A model generated the notes under the pieces. That model was not told where the DNA came from, ran no database searches, and worked only from the letters and a program-made list of their open reading frames with translations. Made by a program: the position numbers and the translations under genes. This document shows positions 1 through 11,000 of a DNA stretch of 64,000 nt, piece by piece; within the stretch, counting starts at the first letter, position 1, and every line of letters begins with the position of its first letter. The DNA lies in NCBI GenBank assembly GCA_001584585.1, contig LSYV01000003.1, positions 2,362,105 through 2,426,104 on the forward strand, in the 5' to 3' direction. Origin of the DNA: Gonium pectorale (Eukaryota; Chlorophyta; Chlorophyceae; Chlamydomonadales; Volvocaceae).

Positions 1-33
1 CCCCCCCTCCACCCCCCACCCCCCCCTGCTCAC

Positions 34-1769
34 CACTCGTACACACACCAGGCCCGCATGACCGGGTTGCTCTTGGCCACATCGCCCATCACCACCAGGG
101 TGCCGGCGGTGGCGGCCCGGACCACGTCCTGGCGACCCGGAGTGGGGGGGACGGAGGGAGAAGGTGGGCGAGGTCGTTCGGGTCCCGTTCGGGGAGTGGA
201 TGGAGGCGCGGCGGCGGGTGAGGCAGCATTGTGTACGTGTGGGGGATCGGCTTGGGTTGGCGGCAGGGCCTCAAGGCGCGGGAAGGGCACTTGCATACCG
301 GTACTGCAGCGCCGCCCCCTTCTCGACGGCCCAATGGATATCACCGCCACCACAACCACAACCCCCACCACCCTCTGCCTGATTCCTATTCCCCGGTCCG
401 CCGCTCCCGCTCCCACCTTGAACGCCCCCACGTCCGCCGCCTGATAGGGCCCCCCGTCGGGGTGCTGGTTGACTGCGAATATGTCGACCCACACGCGGGT
501 CCCCTCGCCCGCCGCCGCCAGGAACGCCTCCACGGAGGACACCAGCAGCTCGAAGCTGTTGCCCCAGGCGTGGCTGATGAAGTAGGCGGGGGGGCCCACG
601 TCCTGGCGGCCACCCCAGCGGGGTAGCAGCAGGGCGGCGCGCGTTGGGAGGGGGGGCGTGTGTCGGCTCATCGCAAGGGAGGCGAGGGTTGGACCCAACC
701 CCACAATAGCGAGCGGGATACGAGGCACAGGATATCAACGACCAGCCCCCACCGGACCACGGGCATGACGTGTCGCCGCCGCCCGTCGCTGTGATGTGGC
801 GCCTCACCTCCCTCGCCACCAGCTCGCGCATCTCAGCCACCCGGCACTTGTGCCCCGCCGTCACCGATTTGACCCACTCCATGGTGACCTGCGTGGTGCT
901 GACGGAGGGGTAGGCCTCGGGGCCGAAGAACGCCCGGACGCGGTCGCGCAGACGGCGCAGGCCGCGGAGGGAGACGGCCTTGGACACCGTGGCCAGCGGC
1001 GCGGGGTCTGAAGAACGGGGTGGGGTTGGGCTGGGGGTGAGGGTGGGGACAGCAGCTGAGGAGGAGGGACGGGGGAGGTTCAGGCGGGGAATACGGTGCA
1101 CGGGCCGCTGTCGGATGGATGGATAAATGGGCACTTCCATACGGGTCTGCCCCGCGTCCCAAGATTGTGGACACAGGCAACTCCATGCCAACTGACTACG
1201 GGGCGGAGGAATGCCGGGCAACCGTCGCCCAGCCCCTAGGTCCAGCCTGCGGCTGGCTTCCACATGTGGTACCGATGTCCCCCGCAGACTCCTATTTACT
1301 TAGCCGTGCAGCCGCCCAGCTACGCTCAACCACTTACCGATTACGACGGCGTCCGGTGCCTCGGGCGACTCCACGACGGGGGCCGCGGGCGGCTGCGTGT
1401 GCGACAGCGCCGCCGCAGAGCTGCCCCGCGCGGCCGCCGCGCCCGGACCGCCCGGCGCGGCCCCCGGCTCCGCCGGCGTGGACCGCCCCGAGGCGCTTCG
1501 ACTCGCGGGACCCGACACCGGATGGCCCACGGAGGCGGAGGCAGAAGCGGAGGCTTTGGCGGAGGAGCTGCTTCGGCTGACGGCGCCGGCTGCGGCGGCG
1601 GGAGACGGCGGCGACCCAACGGTTGGCTGCGCTGATGAGCTGCTACGGCTCAAGGGCGATTGGTGGGCCGTGCCCACGGCCGCTGGCGCCAGGGACGGCG
1701 CCGTGAGGGGGTGTATGGGCTGGGCAGGGGTTGCCGCGGCGCGGGATGCGGATGGGGGGCCCACGCCAT
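34..1769 (-). CDS. FISHAW/DIFAVNQH-domain protein, partial (5' and 3' ends missing)
   Basis: I do not recognise a named gene. Four exons can be joined in phase on the minus strand: 1769-1338, 1007-808, 602-417 and 128-34. The first is Ser/Ala/Pro-rich and probably disordered. The second encodes a charged helix-rich stretch ending in MRELVARE. The third carries the diagnostic block PAYFISHAWGNSFELL followed by VWVDIFAVNQH. The fourth has NPVMRAWCVYEW. From general knowledge, this FISHAW...W(V/I)DIFAVNQ...RAWCVYE pattern recurs in algal and other protist proteins, sometimes with TPR or NB-ARC-type regions; its biochemical role is unknown to me. Donors are GTAAGT, GTGAGG and GTGGGA. The last exon ends in phase 2 at a GTGAGC donor, so the gene continues beyond base 1. 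No in-frame ATG lies in the first exon shown, so at least one upstream exon is missing from this model. The domain is clear, the gene ends are not. Confidence 0.6.
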
Positions 1770-4353
1770 CTGAGGAAGGACGCGGGCCAGCGGAGGTCTG
1801 ATCTGGGAATGTGCTTGATTATGGCCAATTTGTTGATGTGGGAAACGCAGCGGAGACGGGATAGTATGGGCCAGGGCATTGGGATGTAGGGTATCATGCC
1901 AGAGCTCAGAAACGTCACGTAGCAGAGAGCGGTAATTAATCTGCATCTCAATGCATAGGGGGCCGGCTGCTGGTTCTTCAGTGTCAAACGGGATGTCCTG
2001 TGTTGTTCTACGGTCGCCCATTTCGTATGCCGATACATAACCCACCGTGCTTGCGCTCGCTCGCGGAAGCTTCCGCCTTATCCTTTTGAAGGATCGGAGT
2101 GACGCGAGCGTTCGATGTGCCGCAACCCATGTGCGAAAGCCGGCAATAGAGCGCGCCGGGCGTAAGAGCGACGCTGCCAAGCTAGAAAATCAATGCGATA
2201 TTGTAATGAGATGATCAGCGGAAGCGGTGCCTGTCTCTTTATTGCTGCCCAACCGCTTTCAGCATGCTCGTGTGCAATGCAGGACTAAGAGGATCGCAGC
2301 CGGGAAGCGACGCGAATGGCAATAAGAACGACACTGTTTGGCGGGCACGCGGGCCGCCCGTGCGTCCGGTACAAACTGAGCGCTACGAAATACGAACCTC
2401 ACGGTGTCGCAGCCGTCGGCATGGCTCAAACCATTAAGGCACCACCCTGCAGACCAATGCGGTCCACAGTCACCTAACCACACGCTTTAACCAACTCCAG
2501 CAATCTCTGCCAGCACGCGCCGTACGGGCCCTACGGGCTCAGCGCATACCTGAAGACCAGAGCCGACTTACTTTGGCTCCGCTGAAGACCACATCTACGC
2601 GCATTGGCGCTACCAAAGCGCCGACGAGACGGTGCCTGCTACAAGGGTGTTGCAAGAGCTGTGTAAGAGCCTACAGGAAGGGACACCATTGATGCCTGTG
2701 CTTCCGCAGGACAGCTACGCCAGCAAGAACACAGTGGCAGTACAGCAATACAGCAAGCAGCAAGTGCAGTGAACCCCTGTCCCCGCCTCCTTCCGGTCCC
2801 TGAGCGTGAAGTGCACATTCAGACAGGTCCTGAAACGGTGTCTAATGGCGGCAACGAACGTCATCGCCCCTGACTCAGCCGTTGCCATGCTTCTGCGAAA
2901 GCTCTCACAGCACAGCCCTTGCTACACCAATACCATACTGCCCAGGCAAGGCCTGGAACCCCGGTACAACCAGCTTTGAGCATCTTACTTCCCGCACTCA
3001 GGCCTCCATCTATCTCCCCCGGGCTCGACACTCACCTTCGCATCAGGACACGCTGTGAACAGTAGACTTGAGGCGCAGCTTTCCAATGTTTGCGCCTCTG
3101 GGCCCAAGTACTCGCCTCGCCACGGTTCGTAGGCCCAGCAACCTGCCTGTCAGCGACAGCTGCAGCAGCCTCGCCCCTCACCCCCACCCACCCACCGTCA
3201 GCCCCGCCCGCCTCAGCCACTGCCGTCGCCGCCGCGCAACCGCGCCCCTCCCTCCGCTTCACCTTCGCCCTCCGCCCCCGCCGCACATCGCTGCCCGGCC
3301 CACCAGCAGCTCCCTGCATGCGACCACCCGGTGCCCTGGCTGCTGGCCATGCATGACCTGGTGGGAGCCCATCAGGTTGTGGGATTCACCTGCCGGTGCC
3401 CGCGGGAGGGGGTGATGGGCGACATGCCTGGCCCCTGGCGGCCCAGCACTCACAGCTCACAGCTGCACCCATAGCGGCGCACCCACGTGCGGTGGCGCCC
3501 GCACAGTGTCATGTCCCGTTGACGGCACGGCAATTCGGTGGCACAGCTAACCACCACGACCGTCTGCTGCGGAGGGACTACAGCGGCAAGCCTCGCTCAG
3601 CTCTACTCAGGAGTGCTTGCTCCGTCACGTGGATGCCTGACAAGGCCTGTACGGCGGGCCCGCAGCACCCGGCCGTACAGGGGCGTGTGCTCGCCCAGGA
3701 TATAAGCAGATTGGAAGGGCGATTTCCCTTCTCGCGAGCATACCTTTGCCAGTCGGAAGAACGGGGATGGGCTGTGCCGATGGCAGCGACAGCATCATGC
3801 CCGTTCTGGCACATGACAACAGCGTCGGCGGCGCTCCCCGGCGGCGGTGGCGCCTCCGGAGGCGTGCATGCATCTCTATTTGCCAGGCTCGCTTCCTGAG
3901 TGTCCTCCAAATCCCATTCCGTCAGACATCATCCCGTCGGACCGCGAGAAGGGGCCCCGGCGGAACTGCACCCGCAGGGCGCCGTGCAGCGTAGGGAGCC
4001 CGGCAGGCTGCCTGAACGGCTCGACCTCTGGGTATAATGCGCCGCCGGGTGCGCAGCGCGCGGCACCCGGCTTGGCTGCCACCGCTGAAGCAGCGGCGGC
4101 CGGGCCACGCACGGCACTCGTGGTTGGAGCAAAGCCACGGTGACTTCAGGGGCTGGCCATCCCTGTCTCTGTTTTATATTTCTGCTTCAACATGCCAGCT
4201 GCCGTTCGTTGCTGATCAGCGCACACAGCCGCACGGCCCGGGGCACCCGCTCACCCGAGAAGGCGAATGCGCCGTGCTCGCCGCCCTACCTTCGGCAGCA
4301 CCTGGCGGAGGCTGAAGCACAGCGCCGCTGCCGCTGTCTGTATTACGCCGATA

Positions 4354-4596
4354 GGTTGGGCGCCCCGCAAATGGTAACCGCTGGCCGCCGATGGACTGGT
4401 CACCTCGTCGACCGCGCGCCGGACCCTCGCCCCTCTACTTATAGCCAGGTAACTATTCTGGTGACACACCGGGAGGGCCCGTCTGCTCGTATACCTCGCC
4501 CGCCATGCCTTGTACTCGGCGCCCTGCTGGAAACATCACAAACTCGGGTGTGTTTGTCCGTAGAGGCTGCCTTCCCCGTTTCTGGTTCTCTTTTTC
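4354..4596 (+). repeat. Dispersed repeat family, fullest copy
   Basis: About 243 bp. Its reverse complement recurs at 62544-62749, and shorter versions lie at 61029-61158 (plus) and 61926-62035 (minus). Shared landmarks in order are ATGGTAACCGCTGGCCGCCG, CTACTTATAG, CTCGTATACCTCGCCCGCC, CTGGAAACATCACA, GTCCGTAGAGGCTGCCTTCC, and a terminal TTCTGGTTCTCTTTTT. It ends in a T-run in this orientation. It encodes no obvious protein. It is probably a non-autonomous mobile element or a relic of one. Confidence 0.75.
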
Positions 4597-5037
4597 GCTG
4601 CTCGCCCCTGCGCCAACAGTCGCACTCCCCTTCTGCCACACCGCCGGAGCCATGTATCGCGGGCGGGTTCAGGGGTCTATCTGGCAGGGCACATGGTCTC
4701 ATGACCGACTTGGCTTTGAGGCGCTCTTATGGCCGAGCCTCGTTGTCGGTCATGTCACAGCAGGAGAGTCGTGCGGAAGAACAGCAAGACTACCAAACAC
4801 CCACATTGGTTCCGCGGGAATGGCACACGAAATGCACAGCAGAGCCGCACGACGCGCAGCACGGAAAGCATACGGCACGCCGTTCCACCGTTCCATTTTC
4901 AATCAATCTTGAAATTCTTCATGTATCTTTCACCGCTACTGAAGAACTGCAACAAAGCTGCGCCCCGCAGGCTCCTTCTTCGCTCTGGGCTTGGCATTGG
5001 CCGATGCGCGATGCTACCACACAGGCCAAATTGCTAG

Positions 5038-5046
5038 TATAAAAAA
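5038..5046 (+). promoter_or_regulatory. TATA-like element upstream of the SMCHD1-like gene
   Basis: The sequence TATAAAAAA lies 22-30 bases before the chosen ATG at 5068. If it is a real TATA box the 5' leader would be almost absent, so it may be a chance A-run or belong to a secondary start site. Confidence 0.2.
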
Positions 5047-5067
5047 GCGTTGGCTGACAAGGTTGCC

Positions 5068-8000
5068 ATGGCGGAGGTGGAGCGGGAGGTGCCGCTCCCT
5101 TTCGATGGCCCCGTCACTCCCCTCCCGTCCAGCCTGCGCGATGAGGTGCGGCCTATCTCTTCATATTTGAGCATGTGCGGTCACGCGTGGCAACCACAGC
5201 CATCGCTTCCGCGCCCGCCGCTGAAAGCTCCGCAACCCACGCCAAGCGCACCTACTCCGGGCAACCCAAAGCCAACCCGGATGCATCCCGCCTCCGGTGC
5301 AGGCCGACACCTTCAGCCCACTTGCATGGCTCATGGAGCCGCTGGAGAATGGCATCCAGGCCACCGAAGGCGTCGAGGAACCTTGGTTCGACTTCAAGCT
5401 TGAGAACGCCGACTCAGACGACCCAGCTCTCGTCATGTCAGACAATGGTCGGGGGATGAGCCTCGAGGTCATGGAGGGCTACATGCGCCCCGGCTTCACC
5501 ACTTCACGGCTGCCGGCTCTGCCCAGGGGTGCGTGCGGGCATGCAGGGCGTGCGGGTATGTGCCTGGCACGTGCCTGGGGTCAGCCTTGCGGGCGAGGTT
5601 TCCAAGGCTCAATCTAGATCCTTGGGACCGCATGCGCAAGTCGGCCAGCCGCCAGGTGTGTAGTGGCGGGGTGGGCCGCACGATTGCCCTTGTAGGGCAG
5701 CGCCCGACCTCTGCCCCGAGCGCATGGGTTCTGTGAGGCCCCCCGCTTCGGCACTTCCCTTCGGCCTGCCCCGCTCGGGTTCATGTACGCAAGATTGACC
5801 CTAGCGATTGGGACTTCTTGCTCCTGCCCCCCCCCGCCCGTGCCCTTCCTTTGCCCTCTCCCCTTACCTTGAATTCTCCCGCCCGCCACCTACCGCCTGT
5901 CACCCCCCAGGCGACGAGCCGCTGGCGTTCCGGCACTTCATCAACCGCCACCTGAGCCGCTTTGGCCGCGGGTGCCTGGCGCTCCTGTACTGGGGAGACA
6001 AGGTGGAGATCCGCAGCGAGCAGGTGAATTGGGCAAGCTGGGCTGCCGCGTGGGTGTGGTCTGCTGTCGGCAGCAATGACCCCGCCTACGGGGGCGAGGG
6101 GCCTCTTTACATGGTTGGGCTGAAGGCGACCGTCAATCAGGCGACATGCGGCCCCGTGAGGGGTGCGGCCCCGTGAGGGGTGCGGCCCCGTGACGGGTTA
6201 GGCCCCGTGAGGGGTTAGGCTGTGGCTGCTGCGTGGAGGCGCTCCCGTGTATGGGGCACCGGGGGGGCGGCCGGCAGGAAAACCCGTTGGGAGGGGCGAT
6301 GTGACGTGCACAGGGCCGTGCGGAAGCCGGTGGGTAACTGACCATAAGGTGAGTGGAGAAGGTGTGGTGCATCGGGGAGGGAGTGTGAGAACGTGTACAG
6401 ATTGTACGGAGCGGTCGTGCGCTGCGCTGGGTACTTGCGGTCAGGCGGTCAGGCGGGGCAACTTGGCGCTGCGTGAGCATGCGGGCAGGCGGACTGGCGG
6501 GAGGGGCGCGGCAAGTCTGCGCCAACTGGCGTACGGGAGAGGGTGCGTGAGGACGGAAGTCCCGGGTTAAGCCGAAGCGTCGCATGCAAGGCACAAACCC
6601 TTTCTGTTCCAGAATTCTCTATAAACCGCAAAGACATACGTAACCGCCCGACCGCAGGCTGACCAGCCGGAGCCGCGCGTCGAATACTGCGTCCGGCTCG
6701 ACTACGGGCCGGCGCTGCGGAGCGACCAGTGGGAGGATGTGCAAAAGACCGCCTTTAAAACCGACGTGCTGGAGTCCTCGCCCGGGACCACCATCCGCAT
6801 CACGCGGCTGCGGAGGCACGTCCTGAAGCTGCTCCGCGACCCCGCCTTCACCACCAAGGTCGCCAAGCAGGTGGGATCTGGGACACGGCGGCGGTGACAA
6901 ACGGCCAGGTGGTAGGGCACAGCGCGCGCCCGATGTGATGGGTAAACCTAGCAGTTTGGGTGAGGAGCTTGCTGGGAAGGCCTGGTATAAATCATGGCTG
7001 CTGGGCTGGCTGAGCGCGCCGTCTGTGCCCGCTTTGTGGTCGCAAAACCTCACTGGCTTGCTGTCCTCCCGGCTTCCCTCTTCCTGTGTATTCAACTCCC
7101 CAAGCTTTGCGAGGCATGTCACATGCGGAATGCAAGGCCCGCTTGCATCGCGCGCATGCCACCGGCGCGCGCAGCCCGCACACCCGCGTGGGTCCGACCC
7201 GGCGCACCCCACCCCACCCTACCCCACCACGCCGCGCCGCAGGTGGCCGAGGTGTACCACCTGTACGTGCACGGCTTCCCGCCCCGCATCTGGGGCAGGC
7301 TGCCGCCGGAGCTCACCCGCGGATGCGAGAGGCCCGCCGGTACGCGGCCCCGCTGGTTACAGAGGACAGCGGGAACGGCATCCAACACGCCGGGCCACTT
7401 GTACGGGACGACTTCGGATTCAGTAATGTGTATTGACCCGGAATTACCCTTGAGTCCGACATGTGATTCTGTGCTTTGATGGGTTTGCTTGTAGCGCACT
7501 GTGCCCTTGCACGGTACACATCAGCTCCACGGCGGCTGACCCGTTACGGTGTCCCAAACCGCAAATGTGATAGCACAGTGCAGCGCGCCCTCGACATCAG
7601 CCCACTGTAATCACAAAACCCGCAAATGGCTCGCCAATTGTTTGCCACTCACAGGAGGCCTCACCATCAACTTCTTCGATACGAGCCCGGGCGGCCGCCC
7701 CATCAAGCCCATGCCCTACGGCCAGGACAGCGCAGGCGCAGCCGAAGTGGAGGGCGACCACATCACGGACCTGTACCGCTCCTTTGCGGCGCTCGAAGGC
7801 CTGTTGGCGGCGAAGCCCCACCTGGAGCTGTGCGTCATAGCGCAGAGGTAGGTCGCAGGACCGTTGCGCTGCATGGGAGCCGCACAAGCGCGTCCGCCCG
7901 CCTGGCGCAGGCGTAGTCACTGCCTGGTCGGCCCATGATGTGAGATCGTGAGATCTTGGGGAGAGGGCGTCTGTTCGTTGCACGGCAGTTGCGGCGCAAG

Positions 8001-11000
8001 GTACGATCAAGCGGGCTGTCTGCCAGGCCACAGGTAACATGTACTACGTTTACCATGACAGCGGCACGCATGGGCAAGGGCGGTGCCAGCCGACGCAAAG
8101 GCCGCATGCTGTCTGCCAGGCCGCCGCGTGATGTGGGCAGCTGAACCGGGCCCGCATTCCTAACCCCCGCCTCCCAGGTGCCTGCCGCTGGGCCACCCCG
8201 CCCCGGGTGAGCCGGGCCACGGGGACTACTCCCGCCTGCCCCGCTACGACACCTGCCCGGAGGGCGGCCAGCAGCAGGAGCAAGGCGCGGGCAGCGGCGG
8301 CACCGGCGCGGCTGGCAGCAGGGGGCAGGAGAACGGCGGCGCAGGCGGCAGCGGCGCTTCCGGAGCGGCTGCTGCTGCAGGGCCTCCTCGGCCGCCTCCC
8401 TGCTCTGACAAGAACATGCGGCCCCTGGAGGTGCTGTCGGACCTCCTCTACATATTCGCGTACATGCCGACGCAGAGCGGGTGCGGACTGCAGGGACTGG
8501 GCGGAATGCGGTGGGGCGTCCGCCTTGTTGGTCCTTGCAGCTGCTTGTATGGGACCGGCTCCACACACCCTTCGCTGAAGGAGCGATGCTTCTAGATGCC
8601 CAGGCTTGTGCGCTTTTGTGCTGAGGGCTCTGCGCTGACCGCTGCCGCTACGCATCGCCCCATGCCCCACCACAGTGGGCCTTCTTGCTTCGCCTTACAG
8701 GCCGCATCGCGTCCCGGCTGCCCACCCGGTCTAACCCCCCCTCTCCCCACACCCTTTTACACACACACACACACATGCACACACCCCGCAGAAAGCGGAC
8801 CAAGCCGCCGGCCGTGGACGCTGCTGGCGAGATCTGCCTGTTCAGCATGTGGAGCGGCAAGGGGCTGCCCGAGGCCAAGCTGCGCCACTTCCCGCCCTTC
8901 CACGGGGTCGCGGTGGAGAAGGCCCGCGCACACCCGGCAACGCAGGTGTGTGTGTGCGCGCGCGTGACTGCCAGTCTGGGCTCACAGCAGGCAGCGCCAG
9001 CGGGAGAGCTGGGCCTTGGGGCACCAGATCGCGGTGGGGTAGGGAGCTCGAAGAGGTCGGGAAGGCCCAGTGCAGCTGGACAACAAACCACAGCACAGCA
9101 TGCTCCATCATCGGAGCCCTGCAGGGCTTGCGTCGCCCACTATCCGCTAGTCCGGCTCGCGGCACAGGCCATGTGCACAGCCGCGTAGTGAGCCAATGCC
9201 CCCTGGCGCCTTCATCGGCCCAAAGGCCAGCCGTGCATCTCCGCCCACCACCACGCACCTCCACCCTGGTCTTTACTCTGGCGGATCCGCTGCTCGTGCA
9301 GGACTGATCCTGTCAGCGCCTTCCGTGCTGTGCCCTCAGATTCACGCGCACAAGCTCGGCGACCCGTCCCGGCTGGTGGGGGTGCTGCTGGCCTCGCCAG
9401 ACACCCCCGTGCACCACCACAAAACCCGATTCCACGGGCTCGTGAACGAGGTAAGGGCACCGCATGTGGTCAAGCCTGGGCGACGGCAGGGGCTGCTAGG
9501 TGGTGCGCGCTCCCGGCAAGGTTAAGATGCCACATGTTGGAAGGGCCGCCACGTGGCGCGCGCTCCTGAATCTCTTGCCACCTCAGGTCTCTCCCCCCGC
9601 ACAAGGTTGTACTGACGCGCCGGCTACTCGGCCTACTCCTCGGGGCCTCCGCCCGTTGCCTGCATACCAACCGCGCTCAACATCCTTGGCGTGTGCTACC
9701 CCCATTCATGTCCCCTGGCAAGCCCCGTCAACTCCTGCCCAGTTTCCCCCAACTAGCACCGCTGACGGAACGAAGGCATGCAGGCAAGCACAACAACACC
9801 ATCAAAACAGGACGATCAGATATAGGACAGCAGTGTGACCAGTCCCCCACACCTGCCCCCCCTCCCCGTCACGCAGATGCTCATGGCCCCCGGCTGCAAA
9901 AGCGACATGCCGGGCCTCGCGGACGGCGGCGTCACCTACACCTACGTGTGGCCCGCCCGGGAGGACGGCTGGGACGGGGGTGCCGCCGACGCGGCTCGCC
10001 TCCTGGCCGAAGCGGCGGCAGGCTCCGGGGGCCCCGCCGATGCGGCCCGAACCTCGTCGGGACGCAAGGGCGGCGCTGGACGCGGTAGGAAGGCCGGCAA
10101 GGGGGCCGCCGCCGGAGGCGCTTCCACGGCGGGGCCCGACGCCGGAGGTCCCTCCGGCAGCAGGACGACGAGGAGGGCGGCGGCGCGCGGCGGGCCCCAA
10201 GGAGGTGGCGGCGGTGGCGGCGCGAGTGGAGCCGAGGCCTCCGGCTGGCGGCTTGATGCAGAGGAGGGCTGGGCGGCCGAGCTGCTGCACCGCAGCTTCG
10301 TCCGCTGGCAGTCGCAGGTGGGAGTGCGTCTGACGCAAGGCCTCAAAACCTTCCCTCGACGCTCTACCCGGCCAATGCTGCGCAGCTATCTGATGGCTCA
10401 TGAGCCGCAGCTGCACCACCGGTCGGCCATCGAAGCACCATAGATTTAATTGTAGCTTGAGCCACGTACCGTATTACAGTGTCTTGAGAAGGCGAGGTGA
10501 ATCGTGGATTGCACGCAGGACGAAGACGGCTGTTTGGTGGCCACGGACACATCCCTCGGGCTGCTTGACATAGAAGCCCCCTGCGCCTTCGACGAGGAGG
10601 AGTATGGCTATGTCGAGCAGGGAGATGCCTACCGGATAGGCGACCTGGAGCTGCGCGTCGGAGAGATGGTGAGGCCGCACCCCAGCAGTGCGCTGCAAGC
10701 CGACGGCACGAGGTGCTGCTGCGGAGGGAGGGAGGGGGCAGCGCAGAAGGGCTGTTGTAGGGTGCACCTGCACCCAGGGGTGCACCGGCACCTTGCATAA
10801 GTTGGGCAATGCCCGTCCCTGATGCTACTGGCCATGTCCCCCTCCCAGCCCTCGCCCGCCCTCGCCCGCTACGTAGGTCCGCTACACGAAGGATTCGGCG
10901 CAGGGGCTCCACAAGCTGGACACCCTCACGTCGCAGCCCCACCGCCTGGTCAGCCTCATGCACGTGATTGAAAAGTTCTTCACGCGGGGCAGCTATGCCG

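Larger units (their letters stand above)
1770..5067. other. Intergenic region between divergent genes, with a dispersed repeat
   Basis: No coding exon with family support was found here. It must hold the missing 5' exon(s) of the minus-strand FISHAW gene and the promoters of both divergent genes. Open frames are present, but they lack ATG starts and recognisable motifs. A dispersed repeat copy lies at 4354-4596. The rest is unassigned. Confidence 0.5.

Noticed and set aside
1650..2180. Minus-strand 176-codon open frame upstream of the FISHAW gene
   Set aside because: Its apparent start is TTG, and no donor/acceptor arrangement clearly joins it to the next exon. It may contain the missing first exon but cannot be supported.
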